Of a stretch of DNA of 64,000 bases, positions 1 to 9,094 are shown piece by piece. Position 1 is the stretch's first letter, and each line of letters opens with the position of its first letter. The notes under the pieces were generated by a model, which had not been told where the DNA came from, searched no databases, and saw nothing but the letters and a program-made list of their open reading frames with translations. Both the position numbers and the translations under genes were made by a program. Source of the DNA: Rhizobium sp. (GTDB lineage Bacteria > Pseudomonadota > Alphaproteobacteria > Rhizobiales > Rhizobiaceae); assembly GCA_019739215.1 (NCBI GenBank), contig JAHHDR010000032.1, forward strand, positions 62,001 through 126,000, in the 5' to 3' direction.

Positions 1-619
1 GGCGGTTGACGTCGACGACGACGCGGAGATTGGAAATGCCGTGATGGCTCATCGCGGCCAGCGTTTCCCAGGTCTGTCCCTCCTGGAACTCGCCGTCGGA
101 CATGTAGACCCAGACCTTGCCGGGCTCGGACCTTCTGAGCCGCGCCCAGCCGATGCCGGCAGCCATCGAAAGGCCCTGTGCCAGCGAGCCGGTCGTGACT
201 TCCATGCCCGGGCTGTGCTCGGCGCCGATCATCTCGACCGAGGAGCCGTCCTTGTTGAAATGGTCGAGCGCGGTGTCGTCCATGCGTCCGGTTTCGATCA
301 GGGCGGAGTAGATTACCAGGGCGTAATGCGCCGGCGAAATGATGAAGCGATCGAATTCCGGCGCGAAGGGACCGTGATAGCCGGCGCCGGTAAAGGCATC
401 CGGATTGGTCGCCGACGGCACGCCGCGGAATGGCAAGGGCACGCCCGGAAGGGTCGGCGCGCCCAGATGCAGCAGTTCGTTATAGAGGATCGCGAGCGAT
501 TCCGCCGCCGAACAGGCCTGGCTGAGATAGCCGCCATTGTGCCGCATCGTGTGCAGGAACACGCGCTGGCGGATGCCGAGCGCGATTTCCTCGGTGGTCT
601 TGGCGTTCTGCGCAGCCAT
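1..619 (-). CDS. Transketolase N-terminal subunit (partial, runs off left edge)
   Basis: Thiamine-diphosphate enzyme subunit that transfers two-carbon ketol units between sugar phosphates. Reading leftward from the ATG at 619 the frame stays open to the window edge (206 codons). It shows the N-subunit pattern of split transketolases: an HNGGYLS segment near the start, an SPAH motif, a TTGSLAQGLS motif and the ThDP-binding segment SDGEFQEGQ. The start lies 3 bp after the mtnA stop (TGA-gca-ATG), which suggests translational coupling. The C-terminal subunit would be expected just outside the window. Its placement directly after mtnK-mtnA is unusual, because the classical methionine salvage pathway does not use a transketolase. 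Family is secure; substrate is inferred only from context. Confidence 0.85.
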   Translation of the reverse strand, partial: MAAQNAKTTEEIALGIRQRVFLHTMRHNGGYLSQACSAAESLAILYNELLHLGAPTLPGVPLPFRGVPSATNPDAFTGAGYHGPFAPEFDRFIISPAHYALVIYSALIETGRMDDTALDHFNKDGSSVEMIGAEHSPGMEVTTGSLAQGLSMAAGIGWARLRRSEPGKVWVYMSDGEFQEGQTWETLAAMSHHGISNLRVVVDVNR

Positions 620-622
620 TGC

Positions 623-1717
623 TCAGCTCCGTTCGGGAAACAGGGTCTTCAGGCCCTCGCGCGAGGCATCCGCGATGCCGCGCTCGGTGATCAAGCCGGT
701 GATCAGCCGAGCGGGAGTGACATCGAAGGCGGGGTTGGCGCCGGGCGTTCCCTCGGGCGAGACCCTAACCTTCAGCGTGCGGCCATCCTCGGCCTTGCCC
801 TGCACGAAGGTCACCTCGTCCGCGCTGCGCTCCTCGATCGGGATTTCCTTGACGCCATCATCCACCGTCCAGTCGATCGTCGGTGATGGCAGCGCCACGT
901 AGAAAGGGACGCCGTTGTCGTGGGCTGCAAGCGCCTTGAGATAGGTGCCGATCTTGTTGCAGACATCGCCGCGCGCAGTAGTCCGGTCGGTGCCGACGAT
1001 CACCAGGTCGATCATGCCATGCTGCATCAGGTGCCCGCCGGCATTGTCGACGATCAGCGTATGCGGCACGCCATGGCCGTTCAGCTCCCAGGCGGTGAGC
1101 TGTGCACCCTGGTTCCGGGGCCGGGTCTCGTCGACATAAACGTGGACCGGGATACCCTCTTCCGCCGCCATGTAGACCGGCGCGGTCGCGGTGCCATAAT
1201 CGACGGTCGCGAGCCAGCCGGCATTGCAATGGGTGAGCACATTGACCGGCTCGCCCGGCTTCTTGGTCGCCGCGATCTTGCGGATCACCTCGAGCCCGTG
1301 CGAACCGATCGAGCGGTTGAGTGTCACGTCCTCGTCGGCGATCTCGGCGGCGCGCGCATAGGCGGCGCTGGCACGCTCGGCCGGCGGCAGCGGCGAGAGC
1401 GTCGACCGCATCTCGTTGAGCGCCCAGCGCAGGTTGATTGCGGTGGGCCGCGTCTCGTTGAGATCGTGCCAGGTGCGCTCGAGATGGGCGTCGGACGGGT
1501 CGTTGGCCATGGCGATCGCCATGCCATAGGCGGCAGTGACGCCGATCAGCGGCGCGCCACGCACCCACATGTCACGGATCGCGGTGGCAACATCCTCGAC
1601 AGTGGCAAGAGTGACAACCCTGAATTCATGCGGCAGCCAGCGCTGGTCGATGATCTCCACCGCGCGGCCGTCATCGGCCAGCCAGATGGTGCGATAGTGT
1701 CGGTCCTGAACCTTCAC
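623..1717 (-). CDS. mtnA: S-methyl-5-thioribose-1-phosphate isomerase
   Basis: Cytoplasmic aldose-ketose isomerase converting 5-methylthioribose-1-phosphate to 5-methylthioribulose-1-phosphate. The 364-residue product has the normal family length and the two catalytic signatures: Cys164 in THCNAG and Asp244 in [10 protein letters not shown], followed by NKIGT. An RGAPLIG motif (53-59) belongs to the phosphate site. The start overlaps the end of mtnK by 4 bp (ATGA) and the stop is 3 bp before the transketolase gene, so the three genes form one transcript. Related enzymes also isomerise 5-deoxyribose-1-phosphate, so that substrate is possible. Confidence 0.95.
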   Translation of the reverse strand: MKVQDRHYRTIWLADDGRAVEIIDQRWLPHEFRVVTLATVEDVATAIRDMWVRGAPLIGVTAAYGMAIAMANDPSDAHLERTWHDLNETRPTAINLRWALNEMRSTLSPLPPAERASAAYARAAEIADEDVTLNRSIGSHGLEVIRKIAATKKPGEPVNVLTHCNAGWLATVDYGTATAPVYMAAEEGIPVHVYVDETRPRNQGAQLTAWELNGHGVPHTLIVDNAGGHLMQHGMIDLVIVGTDRTTARGDVCNKIGTYLKALAAHDNGVPFYVALPSPTIDWTVDDGVKEIPIEERSADEVTFVQGKAEDGRTLKVRVSPEGTPGANPAFDVTPARLITGLITERGIADASREGLKTLFPERS

Positions 1718-2973
1718 CGGACAATCTCCTTTTCCATCCGTTCCGCGAGATCCATGATGTCGGCCATCGAATGGATGCGGGATCGGTTTACGGCAATGTG
1801 ACGACCGAACTTGAGGGCCTTCGTCTCACAGGCTGCGCGAAGTGCCTCGTCGGCAATGGTCTCGAAGTCGGCATTGTGGGCAAGGCCGAGAATGCGGCGA
1901 TGGGTCTCGATGCCGGCAAAGCCGAGCATGTCGGTCCAGATATCGGCAATCATACCCTGCAGCGCCTGCTCGGAGCCGAGCGTGTCGCCCTGGTCCTCGA
2001 ACAGGCTGGCCTGGTAGAGGATGCCGCGGCGTTCCTCGCGCCACAGGCGCGAGAACTCGGCGCGGAACACCGACCAGATTTCGTCTGCGGTCGCCAGCAG
2101 GTAGCGGCGCATGTCGTCGCGCGGCCCATCCTGTTCATGGCCGGACTGCGAGAAATAGCTCATCCAGAAATTGGCGATCAGCATGCCGACATCGAAGGCC
2201 ATGGGCCCATAGACAGCGAATTCCGGATCGATGACGCGCGTGTCCTCAGCCGTGACCATGACCGAGCCGGTATGCAGATCGCCATGCAGCAGCGTCTCGG
2301 CCTTGGCGGCGAACAGATGCTTGAGGCGCTGCGCTTCGACCTTGAGGTCGCGGTCGGCCCGCAGTTCGGCGACCACGCCATCGAGGCCGGGCGTATGCCG
2401 GTTCATCGGGGCGTCGAAATAGGGATCGGAGAAGACGAGGTTCTCGGTGATGTCGCAGAGCTCGACATTGTCGGCGAACAGCGCGAGGTCCGCCTTGCGC
2501 TTGCGGGTCTCCATATGGAGATCCGAGCCACGGAACAGCGTGCGTGCGATGAAATTGCCGAGGTTCTGGCCGATTTTCGGCAGTTGCCGGCCTTCGATCA
2601 GGGCGCGGCGGAGAATGACATGCGGCGTCAGGAACTCCATGACGATGATCGCCTGCGCCTCGTCGAAATGCAGCAGTTCCGGGGTCATGCCCGGATCGCG
2701 TTCCGCCTGCCGGACCAGCGCATTATACTCGAAGAACGAGCGCTTGAGCGGCAGCGGCCAGCTCTCGCCGACCAGCCGCACATAGGGCAGCGCCTGCTTG
2801 ACGATGACCGTGCCGGCCGGTCCCTCGACGATGAAAACGAGGTTGAGATTGCCGTCGCCGACCTCCCGCACGCTCCATTTCGCCGGGTCGGAACCGATCC
2901 TGCCCGTGATCGCCGCCTGGCTGCCGAGGCGGTTCGGCAGTGATTCCACCGTCAATGCTTCGAACGCGCGCAT
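1714..2973 (-). CDS. mtnK: 5-methylthioribose kinase
   Basis: ATP-dependent kinase of the aminoglycoside phosphotransferase-like fold that makes 5-methylthioribose-1-phosphate, the substrate of MtnA. The 419-residue protein has the catalytic HGDLHTGS segment and the metal-binding DPEFAVYGP segment typical of MtnK. The frame is open further upstream, but the ATG at 2973 is chosen because a strong GGGAGG Shine-Dalgarno lies about 9 bp before it, and the protein then begins at the conserved region. First gene of the mtnK-mtnA-transketolase operon, divergent from the sugar ABC importer at 3120. A kinase placed with a dedicated importer suggests that extracellular methylthioribose, or a 5-deoxypentose, is the substrate. 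Confidence 0.95.
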   Translation of the reverse strand: MRAFEALTVESLPNRLGSQAAITGRIGSDPAKWSVREVGDGNLNLVFIVEGPAGTVIVKQALPYVRLVGESWPLPLKRSFFEYNALVRQAERDPGMTPELLHFDEAQAIIVMEFLTPHVILRRALIEGRQLPKIGQNLGNFIARTLFRGSDLHMETRKRKADLALFADNVELCDITENLVFSDPYFDAPMNRHTPGLDGVVAELRADRDLKVEAQRLKHLFAAKAETLLHGDLHTGSVMVTAEDTRVIDPEFAVYGPMAFDVGMLIANFWMSYFSQSGHEQDGPRDDMRRYLLATADEIWSVFRAEFSRLWREERRGILYQASLFEDQGDTLGSEQALQGMIADIWTDMLGFAGIETHRRILGLAHNADFETIADEALRAACETKALKFGRHIAVNRSRIHSMADIMDLAERMEKEIVR

Positions 2974-3035
2974 CGCTGATTTCCTCCCTCGCATGGCATC
3001 TCTCAAGGGCGCTCCCGACGCCCCGTGTCGACCCC

Positions 3036-3099
3036 TGTTATGGCAGCGCTCTGTCAAATGTCAATGGCCTTGACATTTGATCATGAACCGCAATAGCAT
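3036..3099. promoter_or_regulatory. Divergent promoters over a perfect 10-bp inverted-repeat operator
   Basis: A perfect inverted repeat TCAAATGTCA / TGACATTTGA (3054-3063 and 3071-3080) with a 7-bp spacer lies between mtnK and the ABC importer. Each arm contributes a TTGACA -35 element. The rightward promoter has TTGACA at 3070-3075 with a -10 near 3093-3099. The leftward one has TTGACA (complement of 3059-3064), a 17-bp spacer and ATAACA (complement of 3036-3041). A regulator bound here would block both promoters. No regulator gene is adjacent, so it must be encoded elsewhere. Confidence 0.75.
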
Positions 3100-3119
3100 T
3101 GGTACGGGTGGAGGAGACA

Positions 3120-4667
3120 ATGGGCGAAACGACGACCTTTCGTATCCAGGGCATACGCAAGTCCTTCGGGCCCGTCCGGGTGCTGGACGGGGTCGACCTG
3201 TCGATTCCGGCAGGCAAGGTGACCGTGCTGATGGGCGCCAACGGCGCGGGAAAATCCACGCTCGTGCGCATCATCAGCGGTGTCTATTTCGCCGATGACG
3301 GCCATATCGAATTCGAAGGCGCGCGGTTCGAGCCCAAGACGCCCGCCGAGGCGCTCCGCTCCGGGGTGGTCACCGTTCACCAGAACATCAATGACGGCGT
3401 CGTCGCCGATCTCGACGTCGCGACGAACCTGACGCTCGACCGGCTGAGCGGCCGCGGTGCGCGCTGGTTCTTCAATCCGTCGCGGGTCCGGCGCGAGGCG
3501 AAGCTTGCTGCCGAGCGCATGGGGCTGGATCTCGACATGAGCGCCAAGGTCGGGGACCTCTCGCTGGCCGACCGGCAGATGGTGGCCATTGCCCGCGCCA
3601 TGATGCACGAGCCCCGACTGATGATTCTCGACGAGCCGACATCGTCGCTCTCCTCGGCGGAGGCCGATCGCCTGTTCAGCTTCATCGACGGCCTGCGCGA
3701 CAACGGCGTGGCCATTCTCTACATCTCCCACCGGATGAGCGACATCCGACGTCTTGCCGACCGCATCGTGGCGTTGCGCGACGGCCGCATCGCTGGCACC
3801 TTCGACGGTCCCGAACTCGACTATGAAGGGGCGGTCGACGCCATGCTCGGCCGATCCTCGAACCAGAGCCAGGTCGATGTGAAGCCGGCGAAACGCCCGA
3901 TTTTCGAGGCCAGCGACCTCAAGCTCGCCACCCATGCACGGCCGTTCTCGCTGACGCTCGGCGCAGGCGAGATCGTTGCCGTGACGGGACTGGTCGGCGT
4001 GGGCAAGTCCGCGCTTGCCGAGGTGCTGTTCGGCCTTGCAAACCCCGTCGCCGGCGAGATGCAGCTCGAGGGCCGGCCCTACGCGCCCTCGACGCCGGGT
4101 GCGGCCATCGCGCGCGGGGTCTACATGGTCGCCAAGGATCGCGGCGTCAACGGCATCGTCCCGGGCTTTCCGATCTTCGAAAACATGAGCCTGCCGTTCC
4201 TCCGGCACTTCTCGAACCTGTCCATCCTGTCCCGGTCGCGCGAACGGACGAATGCCCGCCGCCAGATCGAGGAGCTCGGCATCGTCTGCCGCACCGAGCG
4301 CGACGACCTCTCGACGCTCTCGGGCGGCAACCAGCAGAAGGTGATGGTCGGCCGCTGGCTCGCCATGCCGTCGCGCCTGCTGATCCTCGACGAACCCTTC
4401 CAGGGTGTCGACATCGCCGCCCGCCGCGACATCGGCTCCAAGCTGCGACAGTCCGCCGGCGACCGGGCGACCCTGGTGTTCCTGACCGAACTCGACGAAG
4501 CCTTCGAGATCGCCGATCGCATCCTGGTCATGTCCGAGCACACTGTCGTCGGTGAGCACGTGAACCAGAACCCGGATATCGACACGCTGCTTTCCGAGAT
4601 CGCCGGCAAGCACCATCACGCCCCCAGAACCCAAGACAGCCCAGAATCAAGCACGGAGCCAGCCTGA
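3120..4667 (+). CDS. Sugar-type ABC importer ATP-binding protein (RbsA-like)
   Basis: Energising subunit of a CUT2-family importer, with two fused nucleotide-binding domains in 515 residues. NBD1 has Walker A GANGAGKST, signature LSLADRQ and Walker B LMILDEP. NBD2 has the usual degenerate Walker A (GLVGVGKS), signature LSGGNQQK and LLILDEP. The ATG at 3120 is preferred over an upstream TTG because GGAGGAG lies just before it. First gene of an operon with a permease and a binding protein, transcribed away from mtnK under the shared palindromic operator. Likely substrate is methylthioribose or a related 5-deoxypentose; the substrate call is inference from context. Confidence 0.9.
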   Translation: MGETTTFRIQGIRKSFGPVRVLDGVDLSIPAGKVTVLMGANGAGKSTLVRIISGVYFADDGHIEFEGARFEPKTPAEALRSGVVTVHQNINDGVVADLDVATNLTLDRLSGRGARWFFNPSRVRREAKLAAERMGLDLDMSAKVGDLSLADRQMVAIARAMMHEPRLMILDEPTSSLSSAEADRLFSFIDGLRDNGVAILYISHRMSDIRRLADRIVALRDGRIAGTFDGPELDYEGAVDAMLGRSSNQSQVDVKPAKRPIFEASDLKLATHARPFSLTLGAGEIVAVTGLVGVGKSALAEVLFGLANPVAGEMQLEGRPYAPSTPGAAIARGVYMVAKDRGVNGIVPGFPIFENMSLPFLRHFSNLSILSRSRERTNARRQIEELGIVCRTERDDLSTLSGGNQQKVMVGRWLAMPSRLLILDEPFQGVDIAARRDIGSKLRQSAGDRATLVFLTELDEAFEIADRILVMSEHTVVGEHVNQNPDIDTLLSEIAGKHHHAPRTQDSPESSTEPA

Positions 4668-4672
4668 TCGCC

Positions 4673-5698
4673 ATGTCCGCAAACCCCCAGTCCTCCGGTC
4701 ACAGTTCGCTGCGGCAGTCCGCGATCCGCTACGGCTTCCTCGTGCTGCTGCTGGTGATGGTCGTCTATTTCAGCTCCGCCGCCGATGGATTCTTCTCGCC
4801 GCAGAGCGCCGTGTTCATCTTCCAGTCGGTGGCGATCACGGGCATCCTGGCGCTCGGCGTGACCGCCACGCTCGTCGTCGGCGGCTTCGACCTGTCGATC
4901 GGCTCGGTGGCGACGACGTCGCTGATGGCCTCGGCCTATGTGATGGTGGTTCTGGGTGGCGATGCGCTGACCGCCACCGTGGTCTGCATCCTGATCGGCG
5001 TCGTCGTCGGCCTGATCAACGGGTTCCTGATCGTCTACATGCGCGTGCCGGACCTGCTGGCCACGCTCGGCATGATGTTCCTGCTGCTGGGCCTGCAGCG
5101 CATCCCGACCGAGGGCCGTTCGATTGCCACCGGCATGTCGCTGCCGGACGGATCGGTCGCCGACGGCACCTTCAGCGCCGCCTTTCTGGCGCTCGGCCGC
5201 CACCGCTTCGACTTCATCCTGCCAAACCTGGTACCGGTCTCCGTGGTGATCCTGATCGTGCTCGCCATCGTGATCTGGTTCTTCCTCGAATATACCCGTT
5301 TCGGCCGCATGATGTATGCGGTGGGCTCCAACGAGCGCGCCGCCCAGCTCGCCGGGGCGCCGGTCAAGGCCTACAAGATCGCCGCCTATGTGATCTCGGG
5401 CGTCTTCGCCTCGATCGGCGGCATCCTGCTCGCCGCCCGGCTCGGTCGCGGCGACATCGCCTCGGGCAACAACCTGCTGCTCGATTCCGTGGCCGCCGCG
5501 CTGATCGGCTTTGCCGTGCTCGGCGCCGCCAAGCCCAATGCCTTCGGCACCGCCATCGGCGCCCTCTTCGTCGGCATCCTTCTGCAGGGCCTGACGATGA
5601 TGAACGCGCCCTACTATACCCAGGATTTCGTCAAGGGCGCCGTCCTTGTCGTGGCCCTGGTCTTCACATTCGCGCTGTCGCAACGCAGCCGGACATAG
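4673..5698 (+). CDS. Sugar-type ABC importer permease (RbsC-like)
   Basis: Inner-membrane permease of the CUT2 class, 341 residues with about 8-10 hydrophobic segments. It has the conserved early GGFDLSIGSV motif and the cytoplasmic coupling region GSNERAAQLAGAPV near residue 220, both characteristic of RbsC/XylH-like proteins. It starts 5 bp after the ATPase stop and precedes the binding protein gene by about 50 bp. No separate promoter is evident, so it belongs to the operon that starts at 3120. It would act with that ATPase as a homodimeric pore. Substrate inferred as for the rest of the operon. Confidence 0.9.
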   Translation: MSANPQSSGHSSLRQSAIRYGFLVLLLVMVVYFSSAADGFFSPQSAVFIFQSVAITGILALGVTATLVVGGFDLSIGSVATTSLMASAYVMVVLGGDALTATVVCILIGVVVGLINGFLIVYMRVPDLLATLGMMFLLLGLQRIPTEGRSIATGMSLPDGSVADGTFSAAFLALGRHRFDFILPNLVPVSVVILIVLAIVIWFFLEYTRFGRMMYAVGSNERAAQLAGAPVKAYKIAAYVISGVFASIGGILLAARLGRGDIASGNNLLLDSVAAALIGFAVLGAAKPNAFGTAIGALFVGILLQGLTMMNAPYYTQDFVKGAVLVVALVFTFALSQRSRT

Positions 5699-5750
5699 GG
5701 GAACACCCGAAGCCTGTAAGCCCCAAGAAACCAAACGGAGGAGACCAACC

Positions 5751-6800
5751 ATGAATATCACTCGCAGAGCGCTCGGCAGGCTTGCTGCCGGAATACTCGC
5801 GTCGACCGCGTTCGTCGCGCCGGCGCTGTCGGCCGAAATGCCGAAGCCCTTCGACCAGCCGGGCCAGGTCAAGGTCGCGCTGGTGCGCTATCTGTCGACT
5901 GGCGACTTCTTCCAGTCCTACCTCGCCGGCGTCGAATCCCAGGCCAAGGCGCTCGGCATCGACCTGCGCGTGCTCGACAGCCGCCAGGATGCGGCCGTGC
6001 AGGCCGACATGGTCGACCAGGCCATCGCGCTCGGCGTCAACGGCATCATCATTCAGCACGGCCTGACGGAATCCATGAAGGAAGCCGCCCAGCGTGCCGT
6101 CGACGCCGGCATCAAGGTCGTCGCCTTCGACGTCAATGTCGAGAATGACAAGATCCCGCAGATCGAGCAGTCCGACCGCGACCTCGCGCGCCTCGCGCTC
6201 GAACAGGCGATCAAGGACAACGGCGATACCTTTAATGCCGGCTATGTCTATGTCGCCGGCATCGCGCCGCTCGACCGCCGCGACGAGACCTGGAAGGAAT
6301 TCAAGGCCAAGTATCCGGGCATCAAGGAAAAGGCGATGTTCGGCACGCTCGACAACCCGATCGCCAACTCGGTCGCCAACCAGGCGCGCTCGGTCGTCAC
6401 CGCCAACCCCGACATCACCGTGATGTTCGCGCCCTATGACGAATTCGCCAAGGGCGTGAAGATTGCCGTTGACGAAGCCGGCATGTCCTCGTCGATGAAG
6501 ATCTACTCGGCCGACATTTCGACCTCCGATATCGCCGCGATGCGCGAGCCCGGCAGCGCCTGGGTCGCGACTGCCGCGACCAACCCGGCCGTGGTCGGCC
6601 AGGTCTCGGTGCGGGCGCTGGCCATGATGCTGGCCGGCGAAGACCCCGGCAAGAGCGTGATCGTGCCGCCGACGCTGATCACACAGAAGGACCTCAACGA
6701 CAACGATATCAAGAACATGGAAGACCTGTCGGCGAAACTGCCGCAGTTCGCCCATGCGCCGGTCGCCATGCCTGCCTGGATGCCGATGCCGGGCAAGTAA
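5751..6800 (+). CDS. Sugar-type ABC importer substrate-binding protein
   Basis: Periplasmic binding protein of the RbsB type, 349 residues. It starts with a signal peptide (basic MNITRRALGR, hydrophobic core, cleavage near ALSAEM). The mature part has the periplasmic-binding fold pattern: an opening VALVRYLSTGDFF strand, a NGIIIQHG segment, and VVAFDVNVE. The ATG at 5751 is preceded by GGAGGAG. Last gene of the importer operon; a strong terminator follows at 6828. Context with mtnK/mtnA suggests binding of methylthioribose or a similar pentose. Confidence 0.88.
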   Translation: MNITRRALGRLAAGILASTAFVAPALSAEMPKPFDQPGQVKVALVRYLSTGDFFQSYLAGVESQAKALGIDLRVLDSRQDAAVQADMVDQAIALGVNGIIIQHGLTESMKEAAQRAVDAGIKVVAFDVNVENDKIPQIEQSDRDLARLALEQAIKDNGDTFNAGYVYVAGIAPLDRRDETWKEFKAKYPGIKEKAMFGTLDNPIANSVANQARSVVTANPDITVMFAPYDEFAKGVKIAVDEAGMSSSMKIYSADISTSDIAAMREPGSAWVATAATNPAVVGQVSVRALAMMLAGEDPGKSVIVPPTLITQKDLNDNDIKNMEDLSAKLPQFAHAPVAMPAWMPMPGK

Positions 6801-6827
6801 CCCTTCCCCCCTCGACAAGAGGTGCCT

Positions 6828-6855
6828 GGGCGGTTCGCAAGAACCGCCCTTTTTC
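6828..6855 (+). terminator. Rho-independent terminator of the mtn-linked ABC operon
   Basis: A perfect 9-bp stem GGGCGGTTC / GAACCGCCC with a GCAA tetraloop is followed by a run of T, 27 bp after the binding-protein stop. It would end rightward transcription before the convergent gene at 6912. Confidence 0.9.
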
Positions 6856-6911
6856 ATTTGAGGCCGGACATTGCGCGACCTGGAGGGGCATGTCGTCCGA
6901 AGGCGCAGGGG

Positions 6912-7991
6912 TCAGACGATCTTCCCCCGCGCGACGACGGAGCATGGTTCTGCCCCGGTCCGGCCATCTCCCGTCAACAGGACCGTGTCGACCATGTTGG
7001 TGACGACGCAGGCATGGTTCGGCACGATCCTGACCTTGTCGCCGACGGCAAGGCCGATCGGGCCTGTGCTGACCAGCCGTCCATGCTCCTCCGAGAGCTG
7101 ATCGATCAAGATGTCGTCGCGCCCGAGCACATGACCATAGCCCGTAAGGCCGAGCAGGTCGGAGGTCAGTGTCTTCGAGCCCGAATCGATGATCGCCCGA
7201 TTTTCCGAGGGTACGGAGACCACGGTCGCCAGCACGTTCAGGGCGCAGTCATCCCAACCGCAGACGCCGCGCGAAACCAGCGATCTGTCATTGTAGACAT
7301 AGGTGCCGGGGCGGTATTCGCTGGTTGTCGGGGCTTCGGCGGCCGTCATCATCGAGGGCGTGCCACCCGAGGTGACGACGGGCACGGCGATGCCCCGCGC
7401 CTCGATGCGTGCCTTCGCCTCTGCCATGAAGCGCTCGACCGCCGCTTCGCCTCCGGCCGGCGGATAGGTCATCAGTCCGCCGAAGGAGAGACCGGGCGCG
7501 GCATCGATGGTGGCGGCCAGAATTTCTGCAGCTTCAGGGGTCGGCACGCCGCAGCGGTTCGCGCCGGTGTCGCATTCGACAAGCACCCTAAGTGGGTGTC
7601 GCTCGCTGCGGAAGGCGTCGGACAGGCCTGCGGCGACCGCCTCGCTGTCAGCCACGACCGAGAGCGTCAGTTTTCCGGCAAGGGTCCTCAGGCGCGCGAG
7701 CTTTGCGGCACCGACAATGTTGTAGGTGATCAGGACATCGGTGATCGCACGGCTGCCCGCCGCCATCGCTTCCGCCTCGGACACCTTTTGACAGGTTATG
7801 CCGACCGCTCCGGCGGCAAGCTGCATTTCAGCAATGACGGGCAGCTTGTGGGTCTTGATATGCGGGCGCACGCGAAGACCATGGCCGTCGGCGTAGTGCT
7901 GGAAACGCGCGATATTGCGCCCTGCTATATCGAGATCGACCAGCACCGCGGGTGTGTCGATCATCGCCAGGTCTTCGGTCGAAAGCGGCAT
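6912..7991 (-). CDS. D-serine/D-threonine-type PLP enzyme (alanine racemase fold, DSD1/DTA family)
   Basis: PLP-dependent, metal-assisted enzyme of the D-threonine aldolase / eukaryotic-type D-serine dehydratase family, 359 residues. It opens with DTPAVLVDLD and the cofactor motif RPHIKTHK (Lys46 is the probable Schiff-base lysine). Near the C-terminus His326-x-Cys328 in PNHAC matches the zinc-binding pair of D-serine dehydratases. It is divergent from a polar amino acid importer and a RidA-family gene, which suggests catabolism of an imported D-hydroxyamino acid. Sequence alone cannot separate D-serine dehydratase, D-threonine aldolase and hydroxyaspartate aldolase activities. Confidence 0.85.
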   Translation of the reverse strand: MPLSTEDLAMIDTPAVLVDLDIAGRNIARFQHYADGHGLRVRPHIKTHKLPVIAEMQLAAGAVGITCQKVSEAEAMAAGSRAITDVLITYNIVGAAKLARLRTLAGKLTLSVVADSEAVAAGLSDAFRSERHPLRVLVECDTGANRCGVPTPEAAEILAATIDAAPGLSFGGLMTYPPAGGEAAVERFMAEAKARIEARGIAVPVVTSGGTPSMMTAAEAPTTSEYRPGTYVYNDRSLVSRGVCGWDDCALNVLATVVSVPSENRAIIDSGSKTLTSDLLGLTGYGHVLGRDDILIDQLSEEHGRLVSTGPIGLAVGDKVRIVPNHACVVTNMVDTVLLTGDGRTGAEPCSVVARGKIV

Positions 7992-8072
7992 GGTATCCTC
8001 GGTATTGGCGAATGCTGCACTGCTGCAAAATGCGCCGCTCTTCGGCGCTGCACCAATTTTCGGCAGCAGCTA

Positions 8073-8130
8073 TTGACAAGACATCCTCCATAAGCCCTGA
8101 TATGTCAATCCGATAAAACAGACATATGTC
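8073..8130. promoter_or_regulatory. Divergent control region of the D-amino acid module
   Basis: The 184-bp gap between the PLP enzyme and the importer is AT-rich and holds a perfect 10-bp palindrome GACATATGTC at 8121-8130. A second ATATGTC half-site lies at 8100-8106, in the same orientation and 24 bp away. TTGACA at 8073-8078 could be the -35 of the rightward promoter. These are candidate binding sites for the IclR regulator encoded at 11636. Confidence 0.5.
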
Positions 8131-8175
8131 CGCTATATTGGATTACAGAAAACGCTCGATTCCAAGGGGAACGCC

Positions 8176-9018
8176 ATGACCATTTCCTTCCGCGCCAGCC
8201 TGATGTCGCTGGTCGCCGCAACCTTTCTTTCCTCCACTCCGGTTCTCGCAGACGGCAGCAGGCTTGACGAAGTTCTCGCCCGCGGCCACCTGGTACTCGG
8301 CACAGGCAGCACCAATGCTCCGTGGCACTTCAAGAGCGCCGAAGACAAGTTGCAGGGCTTCGATGTCGACATGGGACGTATCGTCGCCAAGGCGCTTTTC
8401 GGTGATCCCGACAAGATCGAATATGTCAACCAGTCCTCGGACGCCCGCATCCCGAACATCACGACCGACAAGGTCGACCTGACCTGCCAGTTCATGACGG
8501 TGACCGGCGAGCGCGCGCAGCAGATTGCCTTCACGATCCCCTACTATCGCGAAGGCGTCGGCCTGATGCTCAAGGCGGATGGCAAGCACGCCGACTACGA
8601 GGCCCTGAAGGCGGCTGGCTCCGCCGTTACCATTTCGGTCCTGCAGAATGTCTATGCCGAGGACATGGTCCATGCCGCACTTCCCGAAGCCAGTGTCGAC
8701 CAGTACGAATCCGTCGACATGATCTACCAGGCGCTTGAGTCCGGCAGGTCAGACGCTGCGGCCACCGACCAGTCGTCGCTCGCCTGGTACATGACCCAGA
8801 ACCCGGGCCGCTACAAGGATGCCGGCTACGGCTGGAACCCGCAGACCTATGCCTGCGGCGTGAAGCGTGGCGATCAGGACTGGCTAAACTTCGTCAACAC
8901 GGCGTTGCATGAAGCGATGACGGGCGTCGAGTTCGACTTCTATGCGAAGTCCTACAAGACCTGGTTCGGCAAGGACCTCACACCGCCGCAGATCGGCTTC
9001 CCCGTCGAGTTCAAGTAG
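8176..9018 (+). CDS. Polar amino acid ABC importer substrate-binding protein
   Basis: Periplasmic family-3 solute-binding protein of 280 residues. It has a signal peptide (cleavage likely after PVLA), an early LVLGTGSTNAPW strand, the GFDVDMGRIVAKAL segment typical of the family, and a DLTCQFMTVTGERAQQIAF region equivalent to the conserved R-binding loop. The ATG at 8176 lies behind AAGGGGAACGCC. First gene of the operon binding protein, permease, permease, ATPase, RidA, IclR. The adjacent PLP enzyme points to a D-amino acid such as D-serine or D-threonine, which is inference. Confidence 0.9.
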   Translation: MTISFRASLMSLVAATFLSSTPVLADGSRLDEVLARGHLVLGTGSTNAPWHFKSAEDKLQGFDVDMGRIVAKALFGDPDKIEYVNQSSDARIPNITTDKVDLTCQFMTVTGERAQQIAFTIPYYREGVGLMLKADGKHADYEALKAAGSAVTISVLQNVYAEDMVHAALPEASVDQYESVDMIYQALESGRSDAAATDQSSLAWYMTQNPGRYKDAGYGWNPQTYACGVKRGDQDWLNFVNTALHEAMTGVEFDFYAKSYKTWFGKDLTPPQIGFPVEFK

Positions 9019-9036
9019 ACCGCGACGCCGTTCATC

Positions 9037-9064
9037 GGGACGAAGGGCCAAGGCCCCTCGTCCC
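9037..9064 (+). terminator. Intercistronic hairpin after the binding-protein gene
   Basis: GGGACGA-A-GGGCC / GGCCC-C-TCGTCCC forms a stem of 12 pairs with one mismatch and an AA loop, 19 bp after the binding-protein stop. It lacks a long T-run, so it probably stabilises the upstream mRNA or attenuates transcription rather than ending it. Confidence 0.6.
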
Positions 9065-9094
9065 TGTTTCCATCTTCTATGGCAGGACGTCGCC

